A stretch of DNA of 55,978 bases from an uncultured Candidatus Saccharibacteria bacterium (GTDB taxonomy: Bacteria > Patescibacteriota > Saccharimonadia > Saccharimonadales > Saccharimonadaceae), in contig CALIQQ010000009.1 in the NCBI GenBank assembly GCA_938043965.1, forward strand, positions 1-55,978. Reading direction: 5' to 3'. Position 1 is the stretch's first letter; every line of letters starts with the position of its first letter. The notes beneath the pieces were generated by a model that saw nothing but the letters and a program-made list of their open reading frames with translations, searched no databases and was not told where the DNA came from. Positions 36,206-44,772 of the stretch are shown here, piece after piece. The position numbers and the translations under genes were made by a program.

Positions 36206-37150
36206 ATGGAAGAAAAAGTTATGAGAACTATTTATGTCCCAACAAACAGTGATCGAGACATTAAAGTTAATCTGGTCAAGGATAATTCTTATGGAAAAAC
36301 GACCATAAGGATTGACATTAAAGGCGTTAAGCTAGTTAATGCAGGGTGCACCGACGAAACAAAAATCCCTAGGCAAATTTGGGAAATGTATCAACGGTTT
36401 CACATGGGCGATCGAGTAGCCCGTTCTGGAAATTATCTCTGTGGCGTTTATACTAAGCCAGCCGATCCATCAGATTTCGACTACATTGAGAACGATACCA
36501 TACACGCTAGCAGCTGTGAGGAGTTAGCGCACGACATACTGCGTTTTTATCCAGAACTGATTGAAGAGCATCTGCGCGGTCGCATCATTCAATTTTTGAG
36601 ATATCATGACTTCGGCGAGCTTTTAACGGGAGACCGTCCAGATGATGGCTCTTGTAATAAAGCGGATAAGGTGCTAGAAGAGCTTGAGACCTTCTGTGTT
36701 GCCATCAATGTGCTACCGGTGGAGAGCCAAGAAGTCCTAATTAGAGATTTTATTCTATTCGAGTACGCATTGTCACCCGAGGAGCTTCTTCCTGGTGTCA
36801 ATGGCGATTGGAGCGAAGATGACGGCAAAGCGATGCAATTCGCCAAGCTCTGCGATAAGGCTGATGCCGTCCTCCATGCCCTTGTGTATGAAATTGAGGA
36901 TAGACCAGGAGATTTACAACACAAAGCTCTCCATTTCGATGGTATTACTAAACAAGATCAGCATTATATCGATGAAATTAAAAGTTCGCTGCAAGCTGAT
37001 GTGTGGGCTGCGCACTTCTTCGATCGATACAATGAGTACTACGCTTTTAGACTATTCTTCGAGATTATACTCGAAGCATTTAGGAGCGTACGCGGCAGTC
37101 TGCCTAGCTGGGTAGAACCGTTCTGCATCAAGCGTAATATACTTTATTAA
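36206..37150 (+). CDS. HD-domain protein, YfbR/HD_3-like putative phosphohydrolase
   Basis: 314 aa. The middle resembles HD_3-type hydrolases: His100 in the preceding helix, then RYHDFGELLTGDRP (His134, Asp135, Glu138, Gly142-Asp143) and a later LCDKADAVLHAL with candidate Asp217/Asp220. Known relatives such as YfbR remove phosphate from deoxynucleoside monophosphates. The first 70 residues or so and the last 80 are not recognised and may be extra domains. GGAGG precedes the ATG. Proximity to thyA-folA would suit nucleotide metabolism, but it has its own promoter, structured leader and terminator. Function is inferred from a short motif set. Confidence 0.6.
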   Translation: MEEKVMRTIYVPTNSDRDIKVNLVKDNSYGKTTIRIDIKGVKLVNAGCTDETKIPRQIWEMYQRFHMGDRVARSGNYLCGVYTKPADPSDFDYIENDTIHASSCEELAHDILRFYPELIEEHLRGRIIQFLRYHDFGELLTGDRPDDGSCNKADKVLEELETFCVAINVLPVESQEVLIRDFILFEYALSPEELLPGVNGDWSEDDGKAMQFAKLCDKADAVLHALVYEIEDRPGDLQHKALHFDGITKQDQHYIDEIKSSLQADVWAAHFFDRYNEYYAFRLFFEIILEAFRSVRGSLPSWVEPFCIKRNILY

Positions 37151-37200
37151 ATGATGGCGATCAGTCATCATGATAATAAAAGATAAACCACCTTCACACT

Positions 37201-37234
37201 TACCCCCAGGAAATTCTGGGGGTATTTTATTTTC
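37201..37234 (+). terminator. Terminator of the HD-domain gene
   Basis: TACCCCCAG/CTGGGGGTA perfect nine-base stem with a six-base loop, then T-rich sequence. Confidence 0.9.
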
Positions 37235-37271
37235 TCGAGATAGGCTATAATAGATAAAAATAGGAGGTTTA

Positions 37272-38204
37272 ATGAGTAAATTTGATGATCAGTATATCGA
37301 TCTCTGTCGTCGAATTTTGGCACACGGCGAAAAAGTCGTGAACTATAAAAAGACGGATGCTCGTTCAAAAACGACAGCTACCGCTATTCCTGATCATTCT
37401 GCTCAGGCTAGATCCGAAGCCCGCACCATTCGTCTTCCTCATCAAGTCCTCCAATTTGACCTTTTCGAGGAGTTTCCGATCCTCACCTCTAAAAAAGTTA
37501 GTTTTAAATCGGCGATTCTAGAAATCCTCTGGATCTATCAGGAGCAGAGCAATGACGTACGCTGGCTCAAAGAGCGAGGCATTCACATCTGGGACGAATG
37601 GGAGATTGATGCGGATGGAAACTATCAAGGGCGCCACTGGGATCCAGCCGAATTCGCTCATACTATCGGCACCGCCTATGGTTGGATTGTGAAAAAATAT
37701 CAGCTAACTGAAAATCTGATTGAGACGCTTCAGCAAAATCCGGGGAACCGCCGTATGGTGATGTCGCTTTGGCAAAACGAGTGGCTAAAAACCGCTGCTC
37801 TGCCATCTTGTGTTTGGAATTCGCAATGGAATCTTATTGACGGCAAACTAAATATACTAGTTACTTCTCGCTCCTCTGATGTGCCGCTCGGCCTACCTTT
37901 TAATATCGTGCAGTACGCCACGCTCTGCTATTTAATTGCGCACTGCATTGGCGTAAAACCAGGTCAATTTACTTTCATCACTAACGACGCCCATATTTAT
38001 GAGAATCAAATTGACGGCATTAAAGAGCAGATTAAACGCTATGAAGAGGCAGACGAAGGCAAAAACTTACCAAAAGCGCCAACTCTCTGGCTTAACCCCG
38101 AAGTTCGTGACTTTTTCAAGTTCGACAACTCAAAATCGCTGGCCGATATTAAATTAAAAGATTATAAACACCTAGGCGCCATTAAAATGCCTGTTACGGA
38201 GTAA
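37272..38204 (+). CDS. thyA: Thymidylate synthase
   Basis: Methylates dUMP to dTMP using methylenetetrahydrofolate, which becomes dihydrofolate. 310 aa. The nucleophile is Cys180 in ALPSCVWNSQW; the usual sequence is PPCH, so the following residue is changed. RRMVMSLWQ and SSDVPLGLPFNIVQYATL form the phosphate and dUMP sites. FPILTSKKVSFKSAILEILW is the N-terminal family block. SD is AGGAGG. The folA start follows after two bases, pairing the enzyme with the one that recycles its product. Confidence 0.97.
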   Translation: MSKFDDQYIDLCRRILAHGEKVVNYKKTDARSKTTATAIPDHSAQARSEARTIRLPHQVLQFDLFEEFPILTSKKVSFKSAILEILWIYQEQSNDVRWLKERGIHIWDEWEIDADGNYQGRHWDPAEFAHTIGTAYGWIVKKYQLTENLIETLQQNPGNRRMVMSLWQNEWLKTAALPSCVWNSQWNLIDGKLNILVTSRSSDVPLGLPFNIVQYATLCYLIAHCIGVKPGQFTFITNDAHIYENQIDGIKEQIKRYEEADEGKNLPKAPTLWLNPEVRDFFKFDNSKSLADIKLKDYKHLGAIKMPVTE

Positions 38205-38206
38205 CT

Positions 38207-38698
38207 ATGAGTTTTTCAATTATCGCAGCCATTGGTAAAAATCGTGAAATCGGCAAAAACGGCGACCTTATCTTTCGTCTGCCCGCTGACCTGGTCTACT
38301 TTAAATCTGTCACAAAAAATCACACCGTTCTAATGGGGCGTACCACTTTTTGGAGTCTGCCAAAAATGTTACCGAACCGCAAGCACCTTGTCTTAACACA
38401 CCTTGACGAAAAATACCCGGATGGCGTAACCTCTTACACTTCACTTGAGCAGCTAATTGCCGATTACCGCGACTGCGAAGAGGAGATCTTTGTGATTGGT
38501 GGCGGCTATGTCTATTCGGAAATGCTAAAATATGCCAATAAACTTTACCTCACTGAAGTCGAGGCGGAAGATCCGTCGGCAGATACGTATTTCCCTGAAT
38601 TCAATCCCGCTAAATACCATAAAAAACTTATTAAAACTGTCGTCACTAACGGTATAAAATGCAACTTTGTCGTCTATTCGCTAAAGGAGGCACTATGA
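38207..38698 (+). CDS. folA: Dihydrofolate reductase
   Basis: Reduces dihydrofolate to tetrahydrofolate with NADPH. 163 aa. FSIIAAIGKNREIGKNGDLI includes the Met20-loop region (Asp at the expected active-site helix start is replaced by residues around RLPADL). VLMGRTTFWSLPKMLPNRK binds NADPH, and FVIGGGYVYSEML is the glycine motif. It overlaps nothing but is two bases from thyA. It ends in TGA, showing that UGA is a stop here. Confidence 0.95.
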   Translation: MSFSIIAAIGKNREIGKNGDLIFRLPADLVYFKSVTKNHTVLMGRTTFWSLPKMLPNRKHLVLTHLDEKYPDGVTSYTSLEQLIADYRDCEEEIFVIGGGYVYSEMLKYANKLYLTEVEAEDPSADTYFPEFNPAKYHKKLIKTVVTNGIKCNFVVYSLKEAL

Positions 38699-38752
38699 TT
38701 TAAGGCGCTCGGTCAGCTGACTAGTAGTTACTTAAAATCTTGAAAGGAGATT

Positions 38753-40153
38753 ATGAAAGATATTATTTTTAATTTAATTGATGCTGAAAAAACTCGCCAG
38801 ATTGAGGGTTTGGAACTCATCCCATCTGAAAACTATGTCACTAAAGCTGTCCTCGAAGCTATGGGTTCAGTCCTTACCAATAAATACTCTGAAGGTTATC
38901 CAAATTTTAATCAGCTTAGTTATCAATCCGAGACTGATGACGAATATGCTCAGAAAGAGACGGAAATCGCCGACACTATACTCTCTAATTATCGCTATTA
39001 TGGCGGTCAAGTTAACGTCGACCGTATCGAGCGTCTTGCCATCGCTCGAGCTTGTCGTCTTTTTCATGCTGATCATGCCAATGTTCAGCCACACTCCGGA
39101 GCTAACGCCAATGAGGCAGTTTACTACGCTTGGTGTGAACCAGGCGACAAGATTCTTGCTATGAACCTTGGTCACGGCGGTCACCTTACGCATGGCTCGC
39201 CAGTCACTCGTTCGGCTCACATCTGGGACTTTATTGCTTACGGCACTACTCCTGAGGGTGATATTGACTATGCAGAAATGGAACAACTTGCTCTTCAGAA
39301 TGACATTAAAATCATTTTAGTTGGTTTTTCCGCCTTCATGAAAATTCCAGATTTTGCTCGTGTCGCAAAGATTCGTGCTGCCGCTGAAGAAAAATGGGGT
39401 CACGAAATTATGTTGATGGCCGATATGGCGCATGTAGCTGGTCTTATTGCAGGCGGAGAACACCCAAATCCACTCGATTTTGGCTTTAATGTTCTTACTA
39501 CGACCACTCATAAAACTTTACGTGGTCCTCGTGGCGGTCTTATCCTTTCGAACGGTAACGTCACTTCACCCCTAAAGAAGCCGGAAAAAACTCTAGAAAA
39601 TCTTCCAATTTTAATTGACCGCGCCGTTTTCCCGGGTACCCAAGGCGGGCCACTTGAGCATGTTATCGCTGCCAAGGCAGTAGCTTTTAAAGAAGCCTTG
39701 CAGCCTGAATTTAAATCCTATGCTGGACAGGTTATTAAAAATGCAAAAGCTCTAGCTCTGAAATTAAAGCAAAATGGATTCGTTTTGCAAGGTGACGGCA
39801 CCGAAAATCACCTCATTCTCGCAAACATTGATGCTAGCTTCGGCTTCAACGGTAAATTCTATGAAAAAGCTCTCGATTTAGTCGGTCTCACCCTTAACGC
39901 CAACGCTCTTCCAGGCGACCAGGGAGGCGCCTTTAAACCAGGCGGTGTCAGACTGGGTACTCCAGCCATCACTACACGCGGCATGAAGGAAGCTGAAATG
40001 GCTAAAATTGCCGATTGGATGAAAGCTGTAGCTGAACTCTGTGCTAAAGCGGGTAGTTTAAAAGCGCTCGAAGCTAATTATCAAGCCGAGCTCTCAAAGA
40101 TCCACAATGAAGTTAAGGCTCTTGCGTTAAATTTTCCAGTTCCAAGTATCTAG
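38753..40153 (+). CDS. glyA: Serine hydroxymethyltransferase
   Basis: PLP enzyme converting serine and tetrahydrofolate to glycine and methylenetetrahydrofolate, the cofactor used by ThyA. 466 aa. LIPSENYVTKAVLEAMGS, NVQPHSGANANEAVYYA and the PLP lysine Lys254 in TTTHKTLRGPRGG are visible. An insertion relative to common SHMTs lies around residues 60-75. AAAGGAG precedes the ATG. Together thyA-folA-glyA form a closed dTMP/folate cycle. Confidence 0.97.
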   Translation: MKDIIFNLIDAEKTRQIEGLELIPSENYVTKAVLEAMGSVLTNKYSEGYPNFNQLSYQSETDDEYAQKETEIADTILSNYRYYGGQVNVDRIERLAIARACRLFHADHANVQPHSGANANEAVYYAWCEPGDKILAMNLGHGGHLTHGSPVTRSAHIWDFIAYGTTPEGDIDYAEMEQLALQNDIKIILVGFSAFMKIPDFARVAKIRAAAEEKWGHEIMLMADMAHVAGLIAGGEHPNPLDFGFNVLTTTTHKTLRGPRGGLILSNGNVTSPLKKPEKTLENLPILIDRAVFPGTQGGPLEHVIAAKAVAFKEALQPEFKSYAGQVIKNAKALALKLKQNGFVLQGDGTENHLILANIDASFGFNGKFYEKALDLVGLTLNANALPGDQGGAFKPGGVRLGTPAITTRGMKEAEMAKIADWMKAVAELCAKAGSLKALEANYQAELSKIHNEVKALALNFPVPSI

Positions 40154-40183
40154 TTCCTCGCTACTAAACCACTCATGCTAAAT

Positions 40184-40212
40184 TTGACTTACCACTCGAA
40201 AAATGCTATCAT
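40184..40212 (+). promoter_or_regulatory. Promoter giving a leaderless rluA-type mRNA
   Basis: TTGACT (40184-40189), a 17-bp spacer and TATCAT (40207-40212). The ATG at 40219 lies about seven bases past the -10 and no SD sequence is present. Confidence 0.55.
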
Positions 40213-40218
40213 ATAATC

Positions 40219-41166
40219 ATGATTATTACGGGCAAAAAATTTAGCAAACCAAGTCTTTCTCGTGTCATTAACGGCGACGTCGAGCTTTCTGAGGCTCCAG
40301 TAGTTGAGCGTTTCCGACTCGATAAACAACTGGTAGAAAAATATCCCAACTATAACCGTAACACTCTTCAGTCCTTCATTAAGGCTGGCTATGTTTCAGT
40401 AAACGACAAAATTGCCACTAAGCCAAATACTTTGGTCGAAGCTGACGCTAAAATTAAGCTTAATCTACCAGATGCGCTCACTGACACCGAGAAAAAACAA
40501 TCAGCCATCGCTAAAATGCGTCCAGAAACGCTCTTCGAAGATGATAACGTGCTCGTTTTGAATAAGCCTTCAGGACTACTTTCCATGGCAAAGGGCGAAT
40601 ATACTGCCGAACCGACTCTAGAAGATTATGGTTTATTGGTTCATCGTCTCGACCGCGATACTTCCGGCGTAGTTATTTTGGGTAAAAATGAGTCAACCCA
40701 GACTATGCTTAGAAAACAGTTTCAGGACCGCAAGGCACATAAAACTTATTATGCAATTGTCGAAGGTCGACCAAAACTTGATGAAGCCATGATTGATTTG
40801 CCGCTGGCCCGCAACATTAAGCATCCTACTACTTTTGTTGTGGATGCAAACGGTAAGCCAGCGCAAACCTACTATAAAGTGATTAAAACCGCTGAGGCTA
40901 AAAATCCTGAAACCGGCCAAGTCGAGATTCTCACTCTACTCGAGCTGCGTCCTACTACTGGTCGCACACACCAGCTTAGAGTTCATCTCAATTATCTCGG
41001 CACTCCTATTCTAGGCGACCGTGTCTACGGTAATTCTCCAGCTAACACGAAACTCCGCCTCTTCTTACACGCCTCTGAGCTAGAAATTACCATTCCAGGT
41101 CAGCCAACCAATCAGCGTGTCACTTTTAAGGCTCCTCTTCCTCGGGAGTTCTCCGATGTTCTATAA
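40219..41166 (+). CDS. RluA-family 23S rRNA pseudouridine synthase
   Basis: Converts uridine to pseudouridine in rRNA. 315 aa. An N-terminal S4-like domain (about residues 30-75, RNTLQSFIKAGYVSVNDK) precedes the catalytic domain. Catalytic Asp145 lies in VHRLDRDTSGVVILGK, and RPTTGRTHQLRVHL is the family C-terminal motif. An RluC/RluD-type role is likely, but the target uridine cannot be read. The gene is probably leaderless. The next gene overlaps its end by 11 bp. Confidence 0.93.
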   Translation: MIITGKKFSKPSLSRVINGDVELSEAPVVERFRLDKQLVEKYPNYNRNTLQSFIKAGYVSVNDKIATKPNTLVEADAKIKLNLPDALTDTEKKQSAIAKMRPETLFEDDNVLVLNKPSGLLSMAKGEYTAEPTLEDYGLLVHRLDRDTSGVVILGKNESTQTMLRKQFQDRKAHKTYYAIVEGRPKLDEAMIDLPLARNIKHPTTFVVDANGKPAQTYYKVIKTAEAKNPETGQVEILTLLELRPTTGRTHQLRVHLNYLGTPILGDRVYGNSPANTKLRLFLHASELEITIPGQPTNQRVTFKAPLPREFSDVL

Positions 41167-41842
41167 TTCTGAAGCGGAACTAGAGCAGGCAATTCTAAAT
41201 ACCGGTACCGTGATAATTCTTGAGCCAAAATCCGAGCCTATTGAAAAACTAGTTCAAAATCCGATTGTTATTTCTGCTGAAGATAGTAAGGTGAGTGGTA
41301 TTTCACTTAGCCAAATTCGTGAAATTATTGATATGACCCTGTCAAAGACCACTATTCCTCGTTTTTTTATCTTTAAAAATGCCGAGAATCTCCGCCCCGA
41401 AGCCCAAAATGCTGCCCTTAAATTATTTGAAGAACCAAAAGAGAACTATCATTTTATTCTTCAAACGACCTCACCAGAGGCGCTTTTACCTACTATTCGC
41501 TCAAGGGCGCCGATCTATAGCCCAATTAGCCTAAACACGCTAGAATTGCCGCCAGAGGCCGAACCAGAGGTTTTTGCGCTGGCAAAACAATTACTCGTTG
41601 CCGATACTAATGGCATCATCGAAATCGCTGAAGCTTTACATAAGCGTAAAGATACTGATAAATCCCCTAGGCGCGACTTTGCACTTGCTGTCATCAAAAC
41701 CACTATTGAACTGGCCGAAAAATCCTATTTTAAAACTAAAAACGAGGTGTTTACTAAAAAAATCAACGGCCTTATTCTAGCCCATAAAAATATCTCGGAA
41801 AATGGCATTATCCGCCTACAGTTGGTCGGCAACCTTGTCTAG
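41156..41842 (+). CDS. DNA polymerase III delta'-like clamp-loader subunit
   Basis: 228 aa. DAAQNALKLFEEP-like residues here read LRPEAQNAALKLFEEPKENYHFILQTTS, followed by LLPTIRSRA, the sensor-1 and SRC-like block of delta'/tau proteins (arginine kept, Cys of SRC is Ala). No Walker A motif is present, so it would not hydrolyse ATP itself. It is shorter than E. coli HolB (334 aa) and lacks most of the collar domain. ATG at 41156 is preceded by GGGAG; an earlier in-frame start lies inside the upstream gene. Confidence 0.75.
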   Translation: MFYNSEAELEQAILNTGTVIILEPKSEPIEKLVQNPIVISAEDSKVSGISLSQIREIIDMTLSKTTIPRFFIFKNAENLRPEAQNAALKLFEEPKENYHFILQTTSPEALLPTIRSRAPIYSPISLNTLELPPEAEPEVFALAKQLLVADTNGIIEIAEALHKRKDTDKSPRRDFALAVIKTTIELAEKSYFKTKNEVFTKKINGLILAHKNISENGIIRLQLVGNLV

Positions 41843-41858
41843 TTAATCGTTTTTATGG

Positions 41859-41864
41859 TAAAAT
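41859..41864 (+). promoter_or_regulatory. -10 box of a leaderless TPR gene
   Basis: Extended TATGGTAAAAT ends six bases before ATG 41871, with no SD sequence between. Confidence 0.45.
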
Positions 41865-41870
41865 AGTTCT

Positions 41871-42728
41871 ATGTTAGGCGTCGCTCTAATCTTTATCCTT
41901 TCACTTTATACTATTTTTTTGTATCCAATCCGTAAGCCGGCTGAAGTTCGCGAAGCTGAACGTAGAGCTGAACGCTCAGATAAATACAAGCTGCAAATGA
42001 AGAAACTTTGGGATGTTGCCCAGGTTTCAATGAAAGATAAAAAATCCCTACGTGCCGAAAAAGCTCTGCTCACCATTTTGAAATTTGATGATAAGAATGC
42101 CGCAGCCTATAACCGTCTCGGTATTCTTTACGCCAAAGAACAGAACTACGATGAGGCAATTGAATGTTTTGAGATTGCTCAGTCACTTGATAATAACGCA
42201 AGTTCACTGCACAACGTCGGCCTAATTTACATTGAAACCGGTGCTTTTGAAAAAGCTGCGATGGCCTTTGAGCAGGCACTTGAGCTTGAAGAAGCGATTC
42301 CATCTCGCCATATTGCTCTTGCTAAGGCTTACGAAAAGATGGGGGTTAGAAAAAAGGCAATTGAAGAACTCGAACGTGCCTTTGCGCTTGATCAGGCAGT
42401 TTCCACGCTTCGCCTCATCTTGGCAATTCACGAGGAAGCTGGTGACACAGAAAAAGTTGCCGAACTTACTGCTCGGATTGAACAAAAAATTGCTGATAAT
42501 ACTGCTCGTCGTGAGGCTGAATCAAAACTTAAGAAACGTGATATTCGTTCAGTTATCCGTAGGCCGAAAAAAATCCTCTACCCAAAAAAGACTGTTTCTA
42601 CCTCGGTTTCCACTCGTCCAGTCGTCACTCAGCCAGCCCCTAGTTTGACGCCGAGCAAGCCGCGTAGCAGTACTGCGATTAGACCGAGCAGTAATCATCC
42701 CGTCAATAGCAGAAAATTAGTCCAGTAG
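41871..42728 (+). CDS. Membrane-anchored TPR protein
   Basis: 285 aa. One N-terminal membrane segment (residues 2-18) leads into a charged helix and then about four tetratricopeptide repeats between residues 45 and 185, for example NRLGILYAKEQNYDEAIECF and SLHNVGLIYIETGAFEKAAM. The last 80 residues are basic and then Ser/Thr/Pro-rich. TPR arrays mediate protein contacts; the partner is unknown. It is probably leaderless. It precedes the FISUMP protein but that gene has its own promoter. Confidence 0.75.
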   Translation: MLGVALIFILSLYTIFLYPIRKPAEVREAERRAERSDKYKLQMKKLWDVAQVSMKDKKSLRAEKALLTILKFDDKNAAAYNRLGILYAKEQNYDEAIECFEIAQSLDNNASSLHNVGLIYIETGAFEKAAMAFEQALELEEAIPSRHIALAKAYEKMGVRKKAIEELERAFALDQAVSTLRLILAIHEEAGDTEKVAELTARIEQKIADNTARREAESKLKKRDIRSVIRRPKKILYPKKTVSTSVSTRPVVTQPAPSLTPSKPRSSTAIRPSSNHPVNSRKLVQ

Positions 42729-42808
42729 CCGCTATCTTGACAATAAAAATTCATCCAACGGACCCTTATTTGGCAAATAAAAAAGCATTAAAGAAACCTA
42801 AAAATTCA

Positions 42809-42837
42809 TTGCATGGTCATTCCACTTATGCTAAAAT
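42809..42837 (+). promoter_or_regulatory. Promoter of the FISUMP-protein gene
   Basis: TTGCAT (42809-42814), a 17-bp spacer and TAAAAT (42832-42837). It lies downstream of the longest possible start, so translation must begin at 42875. Confidence 0.55.
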
Positions 42838-42874
42838 AAAAGCAATTAATCGCGCTTGGAGGAAGTTGCTAAAA

Positions 42875-44251
42875 ATGGAAATAGATCATTCAAATAATCA
42901 GTTTATTAAAAATGGGATTACTTTTTCGGTCTCACTAGTTTTTGGCTTTGCTCTTTTTTCACTTTTCGCCCCTGCCTTTCGTTCTCACGCCGAGGATAAA
43001 TCCACTCAAGAATTATCGGCTGAGGTTAACCCCGTCGTATCTGTTTCCGCTCCTGAAGAACTTAATTTCACTATTACTCCAACTAGCTCCGGCTCTTTCG
43101 ACTCTAAAGAGCTAAGAGTTAATGTCTCCACTAATGCCATTAAGGGCTACGAACTCTATTTCTCATCTGAAGACGAGCAGACTAACATGAAACACACTAG
43201 TCCTAGCGTCAGCAACACTATTTCCTCCGCCTTTACCGGCTCACTCACTTCCGCTAACATGCAGAAGAACACCTGGGGTTATTCCTTAAATAATACCGAT
43301 TTTAAGTCTATCCCAACCAAATCGCATCAAGTTAAACTAAAAGATCTAAAAAGCTATCCTACTCCAGCTGAGCGCGTTCAGTCGGTTTATTTTGGCGTAA
43401 AAGCCGATACTACGCTCCCATCCGGCTCTTACGAGAAGAATGTTGTTTTCACCGCTTTAGCTCATGCTAATCCACTCAGAAAGGTCGGTATTCTTAAACT
43501 TAAAACTATGCAACAGATGACTTCAAATGCCTGTGATGAAAACACCACCCCAAACAGCACCGCTCGACAAATCGACACCGACGGCTCCCATCACGAAGAT
43601 CCAAATTACATCCCAACCGTGACTCTTACCGATACTCGTGATAATAATACCTACACCGTCTCAAAACTTGCCGACGGCCGCTGCTGGATGACTAAGAATC
43701 TTCGCATCGTCGATAAAACCATTACCCCGGGTGATTCTGATGTTGAAAATAATTACACTATCCCGCCATCAATTGACGAGTATACTAATTTTGACGACTA
43801 CAACAAATCCGGCGCATACCTTGACAATACCTACGGCGCTTACTATACCTGGTTTACTGCTACAGCCGGCACCGGCACGGACACTCTTCCTGCAAATCAT
43901 AATACCAGTCATTCCATTTGCCCAAGGGGCTGGCAATTACCAAGATCCTACGATAATACAGGATCCTATGAGAATACAGAATACAATCGACTTGTAGAGA
44001 GTTATCCGCTAGACGAAACGACTGGTCTTTCGCCACTCGCCGCCGCCCCATTTAACTTTACTAATGCCTCTGGCTATATAGCAAACGGAATAATCAGTCA
44101 AAATGATATTAGTGGCTGGTGGTCTTCTACGGTTTATGCACCTAGAAATAGCTACGACCTTCAAAACGGTGGTAGCGTGATCTATTCCACAGATGTTACA
44201 GCTCAATACCGCGGTCTTCACGTGCGTTGCGTTAATGCCATACAAAGGTAA
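42875..44251 (+). CDS. Secreted FISUMP-domain surface protein
   Basis: 458 aa. A signal peptide covers about residues 14-38 (FSVSLVFGFALFSLFAP) with a likely cut after SHA. The middle (about 50-230) is Ser/Thr-rich and beta-like, as in a surface stalk. The C-terminal third matches the FISUMP domain: VSKLADGRCWMTKNLR, YYTWFTATAG, ICPRGWQLPRS, ISGWWSSTVY and RGLHVRCVN. FISUMP domains are common on surface proteins of host-associated bacteria; their ligand is unknown. No LPxTG or C-terminal anchor is visible, so it is not an evident sortase substrate. The ATG at 42875 was chosen because the promoter lies after the earlier TTG. Confidence 0.75.
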   Translation: MEIDHSNNQFIKNGITFSVSLVFGFALFSLFAPAFRSHAEDKSTQELSAEVNPVVSVSAPEELNFTITPTSSGSFDSKELRVNVSTNAIKGYELYFSSEDEQTNMKHTSPSVSNTISSAFTGSLTSANMQKNTWGYSLNNTDFKSIPTKSHQVKLKDLKSYPTPAERVQSVYFGVKADTTLPSGSYEKNVVFTALAHANPLRKVGILKLKTMQQMTSNACDENTTPNSTARQIDTDGSHHEDPNYIPTVTLTDTRDNNTYTVSKLADGRCWMTKNLRIVDKTITPGDSDVENNYTIPPSIDEYTNFDDYNKSGAYLDNTYGAYYTWFTATAGTGTDTLPANHNTSHSICPRGWQLPRSYDNTGSYENTEYNRLVESYPLDETTGLSPLAAAPFNFTNASGYIANGIISQNDISGWWSSTVYAPRNSYDLQNGGSVIYSTDVTAQYRGLHVRCVNAIQR

Positions 44252-44284
44252 TCCAACTTGACAATCTCCATATAACCTATTTTT

Positions 44285-44313
44285 AGTCCGAGTTACTTGC
44301 TCGGACTTTTTCT
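44285..44313 (+). terminator. Terminator of the FISUMP-protein gene
   Basis: AGTCCGAG/CTCGGACT perfect eight-base stem followed by five T. Confidence 0.88.
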
Positions 44314-44316
44314 ATA

Positions 44317-44344
44317 TTGACAATCGTAATAGGAGCATTATAAT
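44317..44344 (+). promoter_or_regulatory. Promoter of the zur-znuABC operon
   Basis: TTGACA (44317-44322), a 16-bp spacer and TATAAT (44339-44344), placed directly upstream of the palindromic operator. Confidence 0.8.
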
Positions 44345-44346
44345 TG

Positions 44347-44369
44347 AATATGAAAACGATTTTCATATT
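44347..44369. promoter_or_regulatory. Perfect Fur/Zur-type operator palindrome
   Basis: AATATGAAAA, then CGA, then TTTTCATATT: a perfect 10-3-10 inverted repeat covering the expected transcription start. Its TGAAAA/TTTTCA core fits Zur boxes known in Actinobacteria and others. The position would block RNA polymerase when the regulator is bound. Confidence 0.8.
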
Positions 44370-44378
44370 AAGGAGTTT

Positions 44379-44762
44379 ATGTCTGGAACTAATTATCGTA
44401 CCAAGCAGCGCGACCAAATCCAGTCCGTTATTCAATCTACCTCCGGTGCTTTTACCGCAAAGGATTTATATCTAGCTCTGGACCGTAAAATTGGCTTGGT
44501 TACAATCTACCGTTTTTTAGAACAAAAAAGCAGTGATGGTACTTTATTAAAATTTTCAGAAAATAACTTAACCTTTTATCGTTATTCGCCACCCTGTCAA
44601 AAAACAGATCACTTCTATCTTAAATGTGATCACTGTGGGTCCATTGAACATGTTGATTGCGATAAAATCACCGGCCTTACGGCCCATATTAGCAAAAAAC
44701 ATCACTTCACCCCATTAAACGACCATTTTATTATTAACGGCATCTGCGAAGATTGCCACTAA
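44379..44762 (+). CDS. Fur-family regulator, probably Zur
   Basis: 127-aa metal-dependent repressor. The N-terminal winged helix includes KDLYLALDRKIGLVTIYRFL. The structural zinc site is formed by Cys83/Cys86 (CDHCG) and Cys123/Cys126 (CEDC), and KTDHFYLKC plus the His-rich segment near 105-116 supply sensory ligands. Adjacent znuABC and an operator in its own promoter indicate autoregulated zinc control. SD is AGGAG. Confidence 0.87.
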   Translation: MSGTNYRTKQRDQIQSVIQSTSGAFTAKDLYLALDRKIGLVTIYRFLEQKSSDGTLLKFSENNLTFYRYSPPCQKTDHFYLKCDHCGSIEHVDCDKITGLTAHISKKHHFTPLNDHFIINGICEDCH

Positions 44763-44772
44763 AGGAGCTAAC

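Noticed and set aside
42737..42874. Longer start (TTG) for the FISUMP protein
   Set aside because: The promoter at 42809-42837 lies inside this extension, and the signal peptide begins only after ATG 42875.
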